Shown: positions 15,101-23,389, numbered from the stretch's first letter. The stretch: DNA of 34,667 nucleotides from Candidatus Endomicrobium labiotermitis (GCA_009778965.1 WRFE01000011.1:1-34667); one strand, 5' to 3'. Notes: generated by a model not told the origin, from the letters alone. Translations and numbers: made by a program.

Positions 15101-17699
15101 AACCGGTAATATAATATTTAATTCAAATGTTTCGTTTTCTTCCGGAAGCGCGATATATGCGGCATACGGGTCAATGATGAGCTTTAACGCAACAAACGGA
15201 AATATAGAGTTTAATTCAAATACTGCAGGCTATTCCTATTATGGCGGGGCGATATTCGTAAATCAATCAATGTTGAGTTTTAATACAATATACGGCAATA
15301 CAATCTTCAGTTCAAATAGCGCTGGAGCCGGCGGGGCAATATATTTACAATCTTCAGTAGTGAATTTTACAGCAGGCGGTAATTTAATCTTTAATTCAAA
15401 CATCGCAAACAACTTCGGATATGGCGGAGGTATATATGCATGGCAGTCAACAATGACTTTTACAGCCTATAACATAATATTCAATTCAAACAGCGCAAAC
15501 GGCAATGGTGGAGCAATATATGCTATGTATTCAACAATGAGTTTCGTATCAACAGGTGGTAATATAGAATTTAATAGTAATACGACATCATATGGTGAAG
15601 GCGGAGCGATAGATGCTCAAAATTCAATAATGAATTTTACAACAGATGGCAATATAATATTTAGTTCTAACAGTGCAACATATGGTAGTGGCGGCGGAGC
15701 AATATTTTCAGTAGTATCAAAAATGAATTTTGCGGTTTCAACAGGAGATATAATATTCAACTCAAACAGCGCAAGACAAGGCGGAGCGATAGATGCTCAA
15801 AATTCAATAATGAATTTTACAACAGATGGCAATATAATATTTAATTCAAACAGTGTAACATATGGTAATGGAGGAGCGATATCAGCATCGTTTTCAACAA
15901 TGAGTTTCAAAGTAACAGATGGCAATATAATATTCAGTTCAAACAGTGCAAACTATGTAGGCGGAGCGATTTATAATACAGCTAATTCAAAAATAATTTT
16001 CACAGACTCAAATGTAATTTTTGCCGGCAATATTGCGGTAAGTTCCGGCGGTGCGATTTATAACGAGGGGGAATTATATTTTATCGGCGGCGCTGCTGAA
16101 TTTAAAAATAATAATGCTGCGCAGGGCAAGGATATTTATAATACTGGAACGATAAATATTGACGGCGGTGTTTTAAGGTTTCATTCGGAAATATCCGGCA
16201 ATGGAACTATAAATGTCCTTAACGGCGGCGTTCTTAAATTAATGGATAACGCGCAGTTGTCAGTCGGTGATATATTTGTTTCTTCTACAGGCGTTCTAAG
16301 CGCGCAAAACGGAACATTCGACGTTATAACTGTTGATAATCTTACTCTTTACGGATTGCTGGAACTTGACGCCAGCCAAACAGAAAATGATAGAGTAAAC
16401 GTCGCAAATACGGCAAATATCAACGGGCGTTTAAACGTTAAAACAGGGCTTGGCGTTTATAATGACGTTCAGCTTGAAATTATGAATTACGGTTCTCTTA
16501 TAGGCGGGTTTTCTGAAGTTTCAGCAGGGAATTTGGATTATTTGACATCTTATGAACATGACAAATTGGTTTTGACTCTAAATTCAACAGGAACGGCAGC
16601 GCCCGTATTTTCCGCAGTTTCCAATCTTAATTCTAACGCTTCCGCCGCCGCAAAAGCATTAGACAAACTTATAAATACAGAAAGTTACGACAGTCCTATA
16701 ATGCAGGTTGCAAACGTTATAAACGAGATGGAAAGCGAAAGCGCCAAAGCGCAAGCCGTACATAAACTTGCAGGACATTTTCTTGCAAACGTGATAAGAA
16801 ATGCGGCGGCAGACAGCCCCAATAACGAAATATACGATAAAATAAAGAATAACGGCGAAGGACACGGAAGCTGGGCGCAGTTAAAAGGCGGCGTAGAGAC
16901 CTTTAATTCCGACGAAAATTCGCCTTATCACTATAAAGACCATTCCGTGGGAGTTATGTTCGGCTATGATAAATATTCAGAACAGAATAATATCATATAC
17001 GGAGTTTACGCGAGATTTAATAAAGATAATATAAGTTATGGAGACAGCGACAATAAAGCCGAAGGCGTAAAAAAAGGGCTTGGTTTTTACGGCGGTTATC
17101 TGAAAGAGAAATATGAATTAAAGGCAATGCTTTTGGGCAGTTATGACCAGTTTGAAACTCAAAGAGACGTCAGAATAGGACATCTCGGCGGTATAGCAAG
17201 AGCCGATATTAACGCGTTTACTATTAATGCCGACGCTGAAGCTGCTTTGAGATATGCTGTGAAAGAGGATTTAGCGGTAAAACCTTATGTGGGTTTTGAA
17301 ATGGAAAATACTAATTATGGAAGTTTTAAAGAAAGAGACGCCAGCGGAGTAAATCTTGAAGTCGACGGCGGCACTTATTTGAGAACAGCCGTAAGAGCGG
17401 GAGTGGGCGGGGAATACGATAATAAAAAGTTAAACGCTTATACAAGGCTTGAAGGCAAAGTTATTACCAGCGGGAGAGAACCTGTGACGTCAAATAGTTT
17501 CGAGAATACAAGCGTCATTTTTGATTCTGTAGGAAGTGAGGAAGGAGCGCTCCAGATAGGCATAGGCGGCGGAGCCGAATTGAAATTGACGGGAAACATC
17601 AGCGCTTTTGCAAATATCCAAACCTATTTTGCAGCCAGATACAGCAATGTTTACGGTAATTTGGGTGTAAGATATATGTTTGGTAAAAACAGAGAATAA
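12126..17699 (+). CDS. Pmp-like autotransporter with duplicated GGAI/FxxN passenger
   Basis: A type V secreted surface protein of 1857 residues. A signal peptide (MFKKLKIKTLAVMVFSFCF and on, ending near GGLFA) is followed by a very long passenger made of short repeats with GGAI (about 25 exact and several degenerate copies) alternating with FSSN, FNSN or FSGN. These are the two motifs that define Chlamydia polymorphic outer-membrane proteins and imply a right-handed beta-helix. The passenger has two similar halves, each with a Trp-containing header, the GGAI array and a closing DIYNxGxINI segment. The last 280 or so residues (from GHGSWAQLKGG) form the autotransporter barrel, ending GVRYMFGKNRE. 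ATG at 12126 is preferred over the upstream TTG at 12054: GGAGGAG precedes it by a few bases and the signal peptide begins there. Role is probably adhesion or surface variation, inferred from the family. Confidence 0.92.
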   Translation: MFKKLKIKTLAVMVFSFCFYGGLFATNVNNWADLNNAVNSKDTTITFTTTTLQFSNKLSTVNYSNSINFYGDVTLDGNGLCRAFYFNDAPFINTAVVFNSDINFVNFTATTGVVLSQLIGGVILSSNSTVSFAGAVNFSGNTADFCGGAIYSDMSIMNFNTNNKNIIFDSNRSNFEKGGAIYIIRSVSSFSQSLMNFSTVNGDIIFSSNCAGYGGGAIYASKSTMSFTATNGDIIFSSNTSTSSAGGGRGGAAYADQSIMNFNVSTGNIIFNSNASFSHGGAIAAEQSKIDFNAINGNIIFDSNMSNLDGGAIHASQSTMSFRATNGDIVFNSNVSLSHGGAIYNTDNSTITFSNANVIFSSNAAISGGAIRNYDNAKMTFKDANVIFSNNAAGVYGGAISNYGSISFIGSTVIFSSNSARAIYNSNYGATITFINANVTFNGNSGAICNYYHSRILFTESTVTFSGNTAAYGGAIWNYGSGDIVSGSLITFSNSNVIFDGNVALSSGGAIFNQYRSTITFTGANVIFSGNTADNGGAIYSNGTGILNSIINFTNSNVIFDGNIAASSGGAIYNNNHSNSRINFETASGITITFINNYAAFGNDIYNDGIINISGAGNIIFGGGIEGAGTINKSGTGNVYFEAGSKNDFGILNLTGGNVHFSTSAKINSMNVGAAGTLSLDVDFIGSLTSVLYFDNITISTTNSKLNINDISAGAVSQGAERAIFYSNTQNSGTFGAGNIYDLSSGSTTSYKLSWVSGLYDGGYSWMGLLTYGSLGQWNTFAAGYKAVTSGNTINLTSNITATSGDENPFGLPGYNNITIDGLGNTIDADGRAGLGFIFDGSSITFRDINFEKFITTATYGGVISSSNSIVNLAGAITFSSNTALTAGGAIYAAYASGMIFDAAEDDIIFNSNRADIFGGAIYSQSSAMSFNATNGNIIFSSNNANYGGGAIYAAQSTISFTTDGNIIFSLNTSSSGGAISAQQSIMNFNVSTGNIIFNSNVSFSSGSAIYAAYGSMMSFNATNGNIEFNSNTAGYSYYGGAIFVNQSMLSFNTIYGNTIFSSNSAGAGGAIYLQSSVVNFTAGGNLIFNSNIANNFGYGGGIYAWQSTMTFTAYNIIFNSNSANGNGGAIYAMYSTMSFVSTGGNIEFNSNTTSYGEGGAIDAQNSIMNFTTDGNIIFSSNSATYGSGGGAIFSVVSKMNFAVSTGDIIFNSNSARQGGAIDAQNSIMNFTTDGNIIFNSNSVTYGNGGAISASFSTMSFKVTDGNIIFSSNSANYVGGAIYNTANSKIIFTDSNVIFAGNIAVSSGGAIYNEGELYFIGGAAEFKNNNAAQGKDIYNTGTINIDGGVLRFHSEISGNGTINVLNGGVLKLMDNAQLSVGDIFVSSTGVLSAQNGTFDVITVDNLTLYGLLELDASQTENDRVNVANTANINGRLNVKTGLGVYNDVQLEIMNYGSLIGGFSEVSAGNLDYLTSYEHDKLVLTLNSTGTAAPVFSAVSNLNSNASAAAKALDKLINTESYDSPIMQVANVINEMESESAKAQAVHKLAGHFLANVIRNAAADSPNNEIYDKIKNNGEGHGSWAQLKGGVETFNSDENSPYHYKDHSVGVMFGYDKYSEQNNIIYGVYARFNKDNISYGDSDNKAEGVKKGLGFYGGYLKEKYELKAMLLGSYDQFETQRDVRIGHLGGIARADINAFTINADAEAALRYAVKEDLAVKPYVGFEMENTNYGSFKERDASGVNLEVDGGTYLRTAVRAGVGGEYDNKKLNAYTRLEGKVITSGREPVTSNSFENTSVIFDSVGSEEGALQIGIGGGAELKLTGNISAFANIQTYFAARYSNVYGNLGVRYMFGKNRE
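15598..15843 (+). repeat. Two identical 66-base blocks, 180 bases apart, in the autotransporter gene
   Basis: Bases 15598-15663 and 15778-15843 are identical (encoding GGAIDAQNSIMNFTTDGNII) and offset by exactly 180 bases, or 60 codons. The interval thus contains two recombination partners that keep the frame. The flanks of the two copies are also similar but not identical. Confidence 0.85.
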
Positions 17700-17730
17700 T
17701 TTTAGCCAATAACAAAAAGAGGAGAATAAG

Positions 17731-18153
17731 ATGAACAAGTTTTTTGCGGTAGCCGGAATTGTGATGTTGGGAATGTCGTTTTTGATAGCAGGCTGCTCAA
17801 ACGACAAGGAGAAAAGGAAAATACTCGGAGACTTTACCCCGAACGTATATGATATGACAATTTATCCCGCAGACGGGACTTCTTTTAACGCGGGGACAAC
17901 CTTTAAAATTTACGCGGTTACAACGATTAACGGCGTTGAAAGTGATAACGAAAGTCTCGGCAGTTTTCAGCTGGCGCGTTCAACTGCTCCTGCGGCAGCC
18001 TATACTATGGGCGGAGTTTTGCAATATTCGGGCGAAAGTAAAGGCGTAAACTTAACTATTAACGGAAGTTCGGAATCAGGCGGCTGGGTTAGCGTGACAA
18101 TAGGCTGGGTAAGTAAAAATGTTTCAAAAACCGCAAAGTATTACGTGAATTAA
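17731..18153 (+). CDS. Small lipoprotein, unknown function
   Basis: A 140-residue protein with a lipoprotein signal ending LIAGC, so Cys22 is the acylated residue, with Ser at +2 (outer-membrane sorting by the enterobacterial rule). The mature part is rich in beta-prone residues (NVYDMTIYPADGTSFNAG, VTIGWVSKNVSKTAKYYV) and may be an immunoglobulin-like beta-sandwich, but no family is recognised. It starts 31 bases after the autotransporter stop with GAGGAG before the ATG, so it is probably co-transcribed with the autotransporter. Confidence 0.78.
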   Translation: MNKFFAVAGIVMLGMSFLIAGCSNDKEKRKILGDFTPNVYDMTIYPADGTSFNAGTTFKIYAVTTINGVESDNESLGSFQLARSTAPAAAYTMGGVLQYSGESKGVNLTINGSSESGGWVSVTIGWVSKNVSKTAKYYVN

Positions 18154-18201
18154 AATATACTATAAATGAGTTTATATTAATAACAATTTAACGGAGTTTT
18201 T

Positions 18202-18882
18202 ATGAAAAAGATTTTAATTTGTTTTGCGGCTTCTGTTTTGTTTGTTTCCAATGCTTTTGCCGGCGCAGGTTTTTACGGGGCTTTATCAACGGGTAATACG
18301 GATAATAATTTTGGCGGTTACGGTTCGGGTTATCAGACTGTCGGAAGTAGCACGAGGTATAGCGGCGGACCGTTTATTTCAGGGGCGTCATTTATAAAAT
18401 TCGGCGCTTTTTATGAATATAATATCAAAGAAAATAAATATCTGGGTATTAAGGTCGGTTACGGCGGGCTTGGCGAGATTTCCTATGAATATGCATTATA
18501 TGATGATACGTATAATTTTGCATTTGAATTGTCTTCCAAGGCCAGCGAAATTCCGGTTATTCTTTATTATAAATACAATGCAAACGAAAAATTTGCTTTT
18601 AAGGCAGGCGGCGGCGCAGCGTATGTAAATAATAAATGGACTCTTGATTTTAACGGACAAAATTATTCTGAGGAAACAACAAAATTGATGCCTATGGTTG
18701 ATGCGGGCATTGAGTGGCTGTTTAGCAGATATGTAAGTCTTGGCATAAATTTATCATATGTGCTTAACGGTAAAATGGAAGCTCCGTACGATTTGCGTTT
18801 GACTCAATCCGAAGAGTTTTTATATAGAGATTTAAGCGGCGTAAGATTTATGCTGTCGCTAAACGTTTATGTTTTGCAATAA
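18202..18882 (+). CDS. Small outer-membrane beta-barrel protein
   Basis: A 226-residue protein with a signal peptide (MKKILICFAASVLFVSNAFA). The mature part is rich in Gly, Tyr and alternating hydrophobic residues (AFKAGGGAAYVNNKWTLDF, VSLGINLSYVLNG), typical of OmpA/OprF-like eight-stranded barrels, and ends in SLNVYVLQ. ACGGAG lies about 6 bases before ATG. It lies 48 bases after the small lipoprotein gene and before a clear terminator, so it is likely the last gene of the autotransporter operon. Function beyond the fold cannot be stated. Confidence 0.78.
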   Translation: MKKILICFAASVLFVSNAFAGAGFYGALSTGNTDNNFGGYGSGYQTVGSSTRYSGGPFISGASFIKFGAFYEYNIKENKYLGIKVGYGGLGEISYEYALYDDTYNFAFELSSKASEIPVILYYKYNANEKFAFKAGGGAAYVNNKWTLDFNGQNYSEETTKLMPMVDAGIEWLFSRYVSLGINLSYVLNGKMEAPYDLRLTQSEEFLYRDLSGVRFMLSLNVYVLQ

Positions 18883-18910
18883 GGCGTTTTAAAGACTTGA
18901 TAGATAAACA

Positions 18911-18950
18911 AAGCAACGGCAATCATTACAATATTACCGTTGCTTTTTTG
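18911..18950 (+). terminator. Rho-independent terminator
   Basis: AAGCAACGGCAAT (from 18911) pairs with ATTACCGTTGCTT (from 18933) with one mismatch, followed by TTTTTTG. It closes the autotransporter/lipoprotein/barrel gene set. Confidence 0.85.
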
Positions 18951-18970
18951 TTTGGATTAAATGATGAAGT

Positions 18971-19045
18971 TGTCACACTGCGCGAAGTCGCAGTGTCTAT
19001 GAATTTATAGATTCTGCGATTGCTATATGCAACGCAGAATTGACA
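18971..19045. repeat. Two palindromic repeats
   Basis: 18971-18999 (TGTCACACTGCG / CGCAGTGTCTA) and 19008-19045 (TAGATTCTGCG / CGCAGAATTGACA). Both have the TGTCA/TGACA-type outer end shared with the other families. Confidence 0.75.
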
Positions 19046-19067
19046 TAAGAATGCTTTATTAAATAAC

Positions 19068-20063
19068 TTAAATAATTTTTATTATTGTACCCTGGGAATG
19101 TACCGATACAGCCGTGATTTTATGGCTGTCAATAACAAGTTCTGTTTCTTTTCCCGGATTTTCTGCAGCGGTGTTGACGATTTCTATTATTTTGGGATTT
19201 AATGACGATTCGACTATATGTTTTCCTGTTTCAAAACCTTTTTTAAGGAATTTTTCAGTTTTGTCATAAGCAAAAACAATATTGTCCGAAGCGTTGAGTA
19301 TTATAAACGCCTGATATTGTTCTCCGGACATATATGAGTATTCTATAATTTTTGCCAGACTTTCATTGTCAGTTTGTAAAGTTTTTATTGTTTTTCCGTA
19401 TTTATCTCTTTCCGTGGCAAAAATATCGGTAATTTCGTTGTACGCGTCTTTTTTTATTTCTTCAGCCGTATGTTTCTCAAGAGATTTTTTCATTCTGGCA
19501 AAAGGCCAAACAATAAAAAGCTTGGCAAGAAAATAAAATATTGCCGTTATCAAAAATAATGTACCGGCGGCAATAGTGAAATATTTTATTCTCCAGAATC
19601 TTGAATCGTCTTGCGCTTTTTGAATTGAAAATACGCAGCATAACGTGTAATCTTTTACGAGATGGGAAGAAAATAACATAGAATTGCCGTCAGTCATAAT
19701 TTGCGTAAGTTCGCCGTCATAATTTATCGCTCTGTCATAGGTGCTGTCTTTTTTTACCGAGTTCCAATCGTTCGTATTATTGTGTATAATTACTTTGTTG
19801 TTTTTGTCGAGAATAAAACACGATGAAATGTTTTCAACTTTCGCGATGCTTTCTATAGCGTGAAGAAGAGCCAAATCGTCGGATTCTTCAATGGCTTTAT
19901 TTATAGTCCCGATATTAAAATTTACCACGGCGCGGGCTTTTTCTACGGTAAGGTTTTCTAAATCCGATTCTTTATTATTGGAAAGCAGACCGGTTAAAAA
20001 ATAGAAAATTCCGCCGACAGCAAGAAACGCAAAAAAAGTTAATACGATAATATTTTTTTTCAT
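19068..20063 (-). CDS. Two-helix membrane sensor-like protein with PAS-like C-terminus, unknown function
   Basis: A 331-residue protein. An N-terminal membrane helix (IIVLTFFAFLAVGGIFYFL) is followed by an extracytoplasmic region of about 130 residues, including CFILDKNNKVIIHNN, which reads like one half of a Cache-type sensor domain. A second helix (about 165-195) leads into a charged coil and a C-terminal domain with YQAFIILNASDNIVFAYD, a PAS-like beginning. No histidine kinase, GGDEF or methyl-accepting domain follows, so it looks like a sensor lacking its output. ATG at 20063 is chosen over a TTG at 20078. No ribosome site precedes it; TATAAT at 20075-20070 lies 7 bases before the ATG, which suggests a leaderless transcript. 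It is divergent from the DUF192 gene 19 bases away. Confidence 0.72.
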   Translation of the reverse strand: MKKNIIVLTFFAFLAVGGIFYFLTGLLSNNKESDLENLTVEKARAVVNFNIGTINKAIEESDDLALLHAIESIAKVENISSCFILDKNNKVIIHNNTNDWNSVKKDSTYDRAINYDGELTQIMTDGNSMLFSSHLVKDYTLCCVFSIQKAQDDSRFWRIKYFTIAAGTLFLITAIFYFLAKLFIVWPFARMKKSLEKHTAEEIKKDAYNEITDIFATERDKYGKTIKTLQTDNESLAKIIEYSYMSGEQYQAFIILNASDNIVFAYDKTEKFLKKGFETGKHIVESSLNPKIIEIVNTAAENPGKETELVIDSHKITAVSVHSQGTIIKII

Positions 20064-20082
20064 AAAAGGATTATACAAAAAA

Positions 20083-20370
20083 ATGAATATTATAGAAAAT
20101 ATTAAAATTGTACAGGCAAAAACTTTTTGGCAGCGTTTTTACGGTTTTATGCTTAAAAAAGACGCGGATTACGCATTGCTTTTTCAAAATTGTTCCAGCG
20201 TACATACATTTTTTATGCGTTTCAATATAGACGTTTTATTTATTGATAAAAATGATAAAGTCATAAAAGTTAAAAACAATGTAAAACCGTGGCGTATAGT
20301 AATGCCTGTTAAAAATGCCGTATCCATTATTGAAATTCCTTCAAGTTTAAATAAAACAAAAATATTCTAA
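20083..20370 (+). CDS. DUF192 (UPF0127) family protein
   Basis: A 95-residue protein. AKTFWQRFYGFMLKKD, ALLFQNCSSVHTFFMRFNID, VLFIDKNDKVI and VSIIEIPSS correspond in order to the conserved blocks of the DUF192 family (ART...ERxxGLM, FxMxxTxIPLDxxFID, VLELPAG). The domain usually runs to about 110-120 residues, so the C-terminal block is abbreviated here. There is no signal peptide, though many relatives are exported. AAAGGA is about 12 bases before the ATG. Biochemical role of the family is not established. Confidence 0.8.
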   Translation: MNIIENIKIVQAKTFWQRFYGFMLKKDADYALLFQNCSSVHTFFMRFNIDVLFIDKNDKVIKVKNNVKPWRIVMPVKNAVSIIEIPSSLNKTKIF

Positions 20371-20411
20371 AAACAGATTGATTTTTTAGGCAGAATCGCA
20401 AAATTATAATT

Positions 20412-20441
20412 TTGACTAAAGAGTCAAAAAAATGCTATATA
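20412..20441 (+). promoter_or_regulatory. Probable promoter of lysS
   Basis: TTGACT (20412-20417), an 18-base spacer, and TATATA (20436-20441) preceded by TGC (extended -10). Predicted start near 20448, leaving a leader of about 40 bases before the lysS ATG at 20491. Confidence 0.65.
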
Positions 20442-20490
20442 TTAAAGGTTTAAAACTATAATTCTAAATTCTAATAAAAGGTGATATAAA

Positions 20491-21984
20491 ATGCAGAACA
20501 AAGAACAGACGTCAGCAGAGCAAAATCCGACGGAAAATGCGGCTCCTATCGAACAGATAATGCAGCAGAGAAAACAAAAAGCCAAAGATTTGGCGAAAAT
20601 GGGAATAGATCCTTATCCGGCGCGTTATAAATGCGAAAAGAATATATCGGCGCTGCAGCAGGAATTTTCGTATCTTGAAAAAGAGCAAATGGCTGAAAAT
20701 ACGCATGTAAAAGCGGCAGGCAGAGTTATGACGTACAGAAATATGGGTAAGGCTGCTTTTATCGATATACGCGACGGCTATGGTAAAATACAAATTTATG
20801 TCCGCGCAGATAAATTAGGCGCAGAGCAATATAAGCTTTTTAAAGATATGGTTGACCTTTCCGATATTATTGCGGTTGAAGGTATGCCTTTCAGAACAAA
20901 AACCAATGAGTTAAGCATAATGGTTGATAAATGGCAGATGCTTACAAAAGCGTTCAGGCCTTTGCCCGAAAAATGGCATGGTCTTAAAGATATTGAAACA
21001 AGATACAGACAAAGATATCTTGATTTAATAGCAAACAATGAAGTCAAAGACGTTTTTATAAAAAGAGGTCAGATAATTTCGGCAATAAGACGTAAACTCG
21101 AAGATCTTAACTTTATTGAGGTGGAAACGCCTGTGTTGCAGTCTTTGGCCGGCGGAGCTAACGCAAGACCTTTTGTAACGCATCACAATGCTTTAGATAT
21201 CAGTTTATTTTTGAGAATAGCTCCGGAATTGTTTTTGAAAAGGCTTGTTGTCGGCGGAATGGAAAGAGTTTTTGAAATGGGCAGAAATTTCAGAAACGAG
21301 GGGATAGACAAAAACCATAATCCCGAATTTACGATGATGGAACTTTATCAGGCTTATGCCGATTACAACGATATGATGGATATAACCGAAACCCTTATAA
21401 AAACCGCCGCTGAAAAAATAGGTTCGCAGGTTAATCTTAATTTCAGACGCGCAAAACTGTTTGATTTGATAAAAGAATATACCGGGCTTGAGTTGCTTCA
21501 ATATGTGGAAACAGGCAAAATGTATGACGTTGTTAAACATTTGAATCTTGATTTGCCCGAGAACGCGCCGGACAAAAAAGTTTTAGATCAGGTTTTTGAC
21601 GAAAAAGTCGTGCCGCATTTAACCGAGCCGACTTTTGTTATGGATTATCCGGCGATATATTCGCCGCTATCAAAAGTTAAGTTTGAAAATCCCGAAATTG
21701 CAGAAAGGTTTGAGCTTTATATAAGAGGCATGGAAATAGCAAACGCGTATTCAGAGTTAAACGATCCGGAACTTCAAAAACTCCGTTTCTCTCAGCAAAT
21801 GGAAGCTAAAAAGAAAGGCGATGATGAAGTTATGCCTTTTGACGAAGATTTCATATTTGCTTTAGAACAGGGTCTTCCGCCTACAGGCGGGCTTGGCATA
21901 GGAATAGACAGGCTTGTTATGATTTTGACGGGAGTGGAGTCAATACGTGAAGTAATCACATTCCCTGCGATGCGGCCGGAATAA
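20491..21984 (+). CDS. lysS: Lysyl-tRNA synthetase, class II
   Basis: Charges tRNA-Lys with lysine. A 497-residue class II enzyme. The N-terminal OB-fold includes [20 protein letters not shown], followed by [12 protein letters not shown], motif 2 around residues 260-275 ([20 protein letters not shown]) and motif 3 around 467-477 ([13 protein letters not shown]). Length matches the bacterial family (about 490-505). AAAGGTGAT precedes the ATG and a good promoter lies at 20412-20441. It is followed in the same direction by lolE and lolD, a neighbourhood known from several other Gram-negative lineages. Confidence 0.97.
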   Translation: MQNKEQTSAEQNPTENAAPIEQIMQQRKQKAKDLAKMGIDPYPARYKCEKNISALQQEFSYLEKEQMAENTHVKAAGRVMTYRNMGKAAFIDIRDGYGKIQIYVRADKLGAEQYKLFKDMVDLSDIIAVEGMPFRTKTNELSIMVDKWQMLTKAFRPLPEKWHGLKDIETRYRQRYLDLIANNEVKDVFIKRGQIISAIRRKLEDLNFIEVETPVLQSLAGGANARPFVTHHNALDISLFLRIAPELFLKRLVVGGMERVFEMGRNFRNEGIDKNHNPEFTMMELYQAYADYNDMMDITETLIKTAAEKIGSQVNLNFRRAKLFDLIKEYTGLELLQYVETGKMYDVVKHLNLDLPENAPDKKVLDQVFDEKVVPHLTEPTFVMDYPAIYSPLSKVKFENPEIAERFELYIRGMEIANAYSELNDPELQKLRFSQQMEAKKKGDDEVMPFDEDFIFALEQGLPPTGGLGIGIDRLVMILTGVESIREVITFPAMRPE

Positions 21985-22031
21985 AGGCAATTAACAATTA
22001 ATAGATAATAATTAATAAATAACGACAAAGG

Positions 22032-22080
22032 CAACCCTCACCCTTCCTCTCCCTCGTCAGGGAGAGGAGTAAGGAGAGGG
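22032..22080. repeat. Palindromic repeat (CCCTCACCC/GGGAGAGGG family) between lysS and lolE
   Basis: CAACCCTCACCC at the left, CTCTCCCT-CGTC-AGGGAGAG in the centre and GGAGAGGG at the right. The right edge carries AAGGAGAGGG, 17 bases before the lolE ATG, the only Shine-Dalgarno-like sequence available to that gene. Confidence 0.75.
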
Positions 22081-22096
22081 CGAAAAATTATAACAA

Positions 22097-23323
22097 ATGA
22101 AACTTCCGACGGAAATTTTTATAGCAATAAGATATTTAAAAGCCAGAAAAAAAGGTTTTTTCTCGGTTCTTACTACATTGATAGCCGTGGGGGGAACAAG
22201 CCTCGGCGTTGCCGCGCTTGTAATAACCTTGGCGATTATGACCGGTTTTCAAACCGATATAAGAGACAAAATACTCGGTATTCAGCCGCATATAGTTATT
22301 ACAAGAATTGACGGAGAACCTTTTAAAGATTATGACGCTGTTGAAGAAAAGCTTAGAGAAAACAAATCGGTTGTAAGTTATTCGCCCTTTGTTTATAAGC
22401 AGGGTCTGATAAGGGGTCTGGTTTCGTCGGCTTCTACGGGAATAATACTTAAAGCCATAGATTTTGAAGCTGAAAACAATATAGTAAATCTTTCAAAACA
22501 GATAACGGTTTCGGATATGCGTTTTGACGGCACAAGAATAGGCGAAAAGAGCATAATGCTCGGAAGCGAGCTTGCCAAAACGCTTTTAGTTACGGCAGGC
22601 GATGAAGTTGTTTTGGTGTTTCCGGGAAATTTTGCGAGTATTCCTAAAATGTATAAATTTACCGTATCAGCCGTGATACATTCCGGAATGTATGACTATG
22701 ACTCTTCTTTAGGTTTTATGGATTTAAGCGAAGCCCAGAGGATGTTTGCAATGGAAGGGGAAGTCAGCGGTATAAGCGTTCATACGGATAATTTTGATAA
22801 AGCCATAGCAGTAGCGGAAAAACTTCAGGATTCGATTTCCTTTCCTTACAGAGCGAAATCCTGGATTGATTTAAATAAAAACCTGTTTTCTGCGCTTAAA
22901 CTTGAAAAAATAATGATGTTCTTAATTTTAGGACTTATAATACTTGTCGCGGCGTTTAACATTATTTCGAATCTCTTGCTGCTGAGTGTTCAAAAATCCA
23001 AGGAAATAGGAATAATGTCGGCTATGGGATTTTCGAAGTTTTCAATAGCCAAAATATTTTTCTATGAAGGGATGGTCGTAGGTTCTATAGGCACGGTGTT
23101 AGGTATTATTGTCGGTACGGGAATAAGCCTGATACTTAAATATTTTGAAATTTTTAAACTTCCTCAGGGCATATATTATGTTGACAGGCTGCCTGTCGTA
23201 ATAATGCCTATGGATATTTTAATGGTAGCCGCAAGCGCTTTTGTAATAACTGTTTTAGCGGGCATTTATCCCGCTTATCAGGTTTCAAAGCTAGATCCGC
23301 TGGAAGCGATAAGATACGGATAA
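22097..23323 (+). CDS. lolE: Lipoprotein-releasing ABC transporter permease (LolC/LolE family)
   Basis: Inner-membrane permease that extracts mature lipoproteins and passes them to LolA. A 408-residue protein beginning MKLPTEIFIAIRYLKARKKG, the family N-terminus, with a first membrane helix at about 20-48 (GGTSLGVAALVITLAIMTGF), a periplasmic MacB-PCD-like domain, and three C-terminal FtsX helices (from about 275), ending in VSKLDPLEAIRYG. Only one LolC/E gene is present, so the complex probably uses two copies, as in the LolF-type systems outside the gammaproteobacteria. It is separated from its ATPase gene by about 170 bases of inverted repeats. Confidence 0.92.
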   Translation: MKLPTEIFIAIRYLKARKKGFFSVLTTLIAVGGTSLGVAALVITLAIMTGFQTDIRDKILGIQPHIVITRIDGEPFKDYDAVEEKLRENKSVVSYSPFVYKQGLIRGLVSSASTGIILKAIDFEAENNIVNLSKQITVSDMRFDGTRIGEKSIMLGSELAKTLLVTAGDEVVLVFPGNFASIPKMYKFTVSAVIHSGMYDYDSSLGFMDLSEAQRMFAMEGEVSGISVHTDNFDKAIAVAEKLQDSISFPYRAKSWIDLNKNLFSALKLEKIMMFLILGLIILVAAFNIISNLLLLSVQKSKEIGIMSAMGFSKFSIAKIFFYEGMVVGSIGTVLGIIVGTGISLILKYFEIFKLPQGIYYVDRLPVVIMPMDILMVAASAFVITVLAGIYPAYQVSKLDPLEAIRYG

Positions 23324-23389
23324 TAACAGCAGAAGATGAGAAGATGGGATGATGAGAAACTGAGTTAAAACAAAGGCTGTCTCGTTGTC

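Noticed and set aside
12500-16000. Tandem DNA repeats as a CRISPR or satellite
   Set aside because: The repeats keep an open frame throughout and encode GGAI/FxxN protein repeats with signal peptide and autotransporter barrel.
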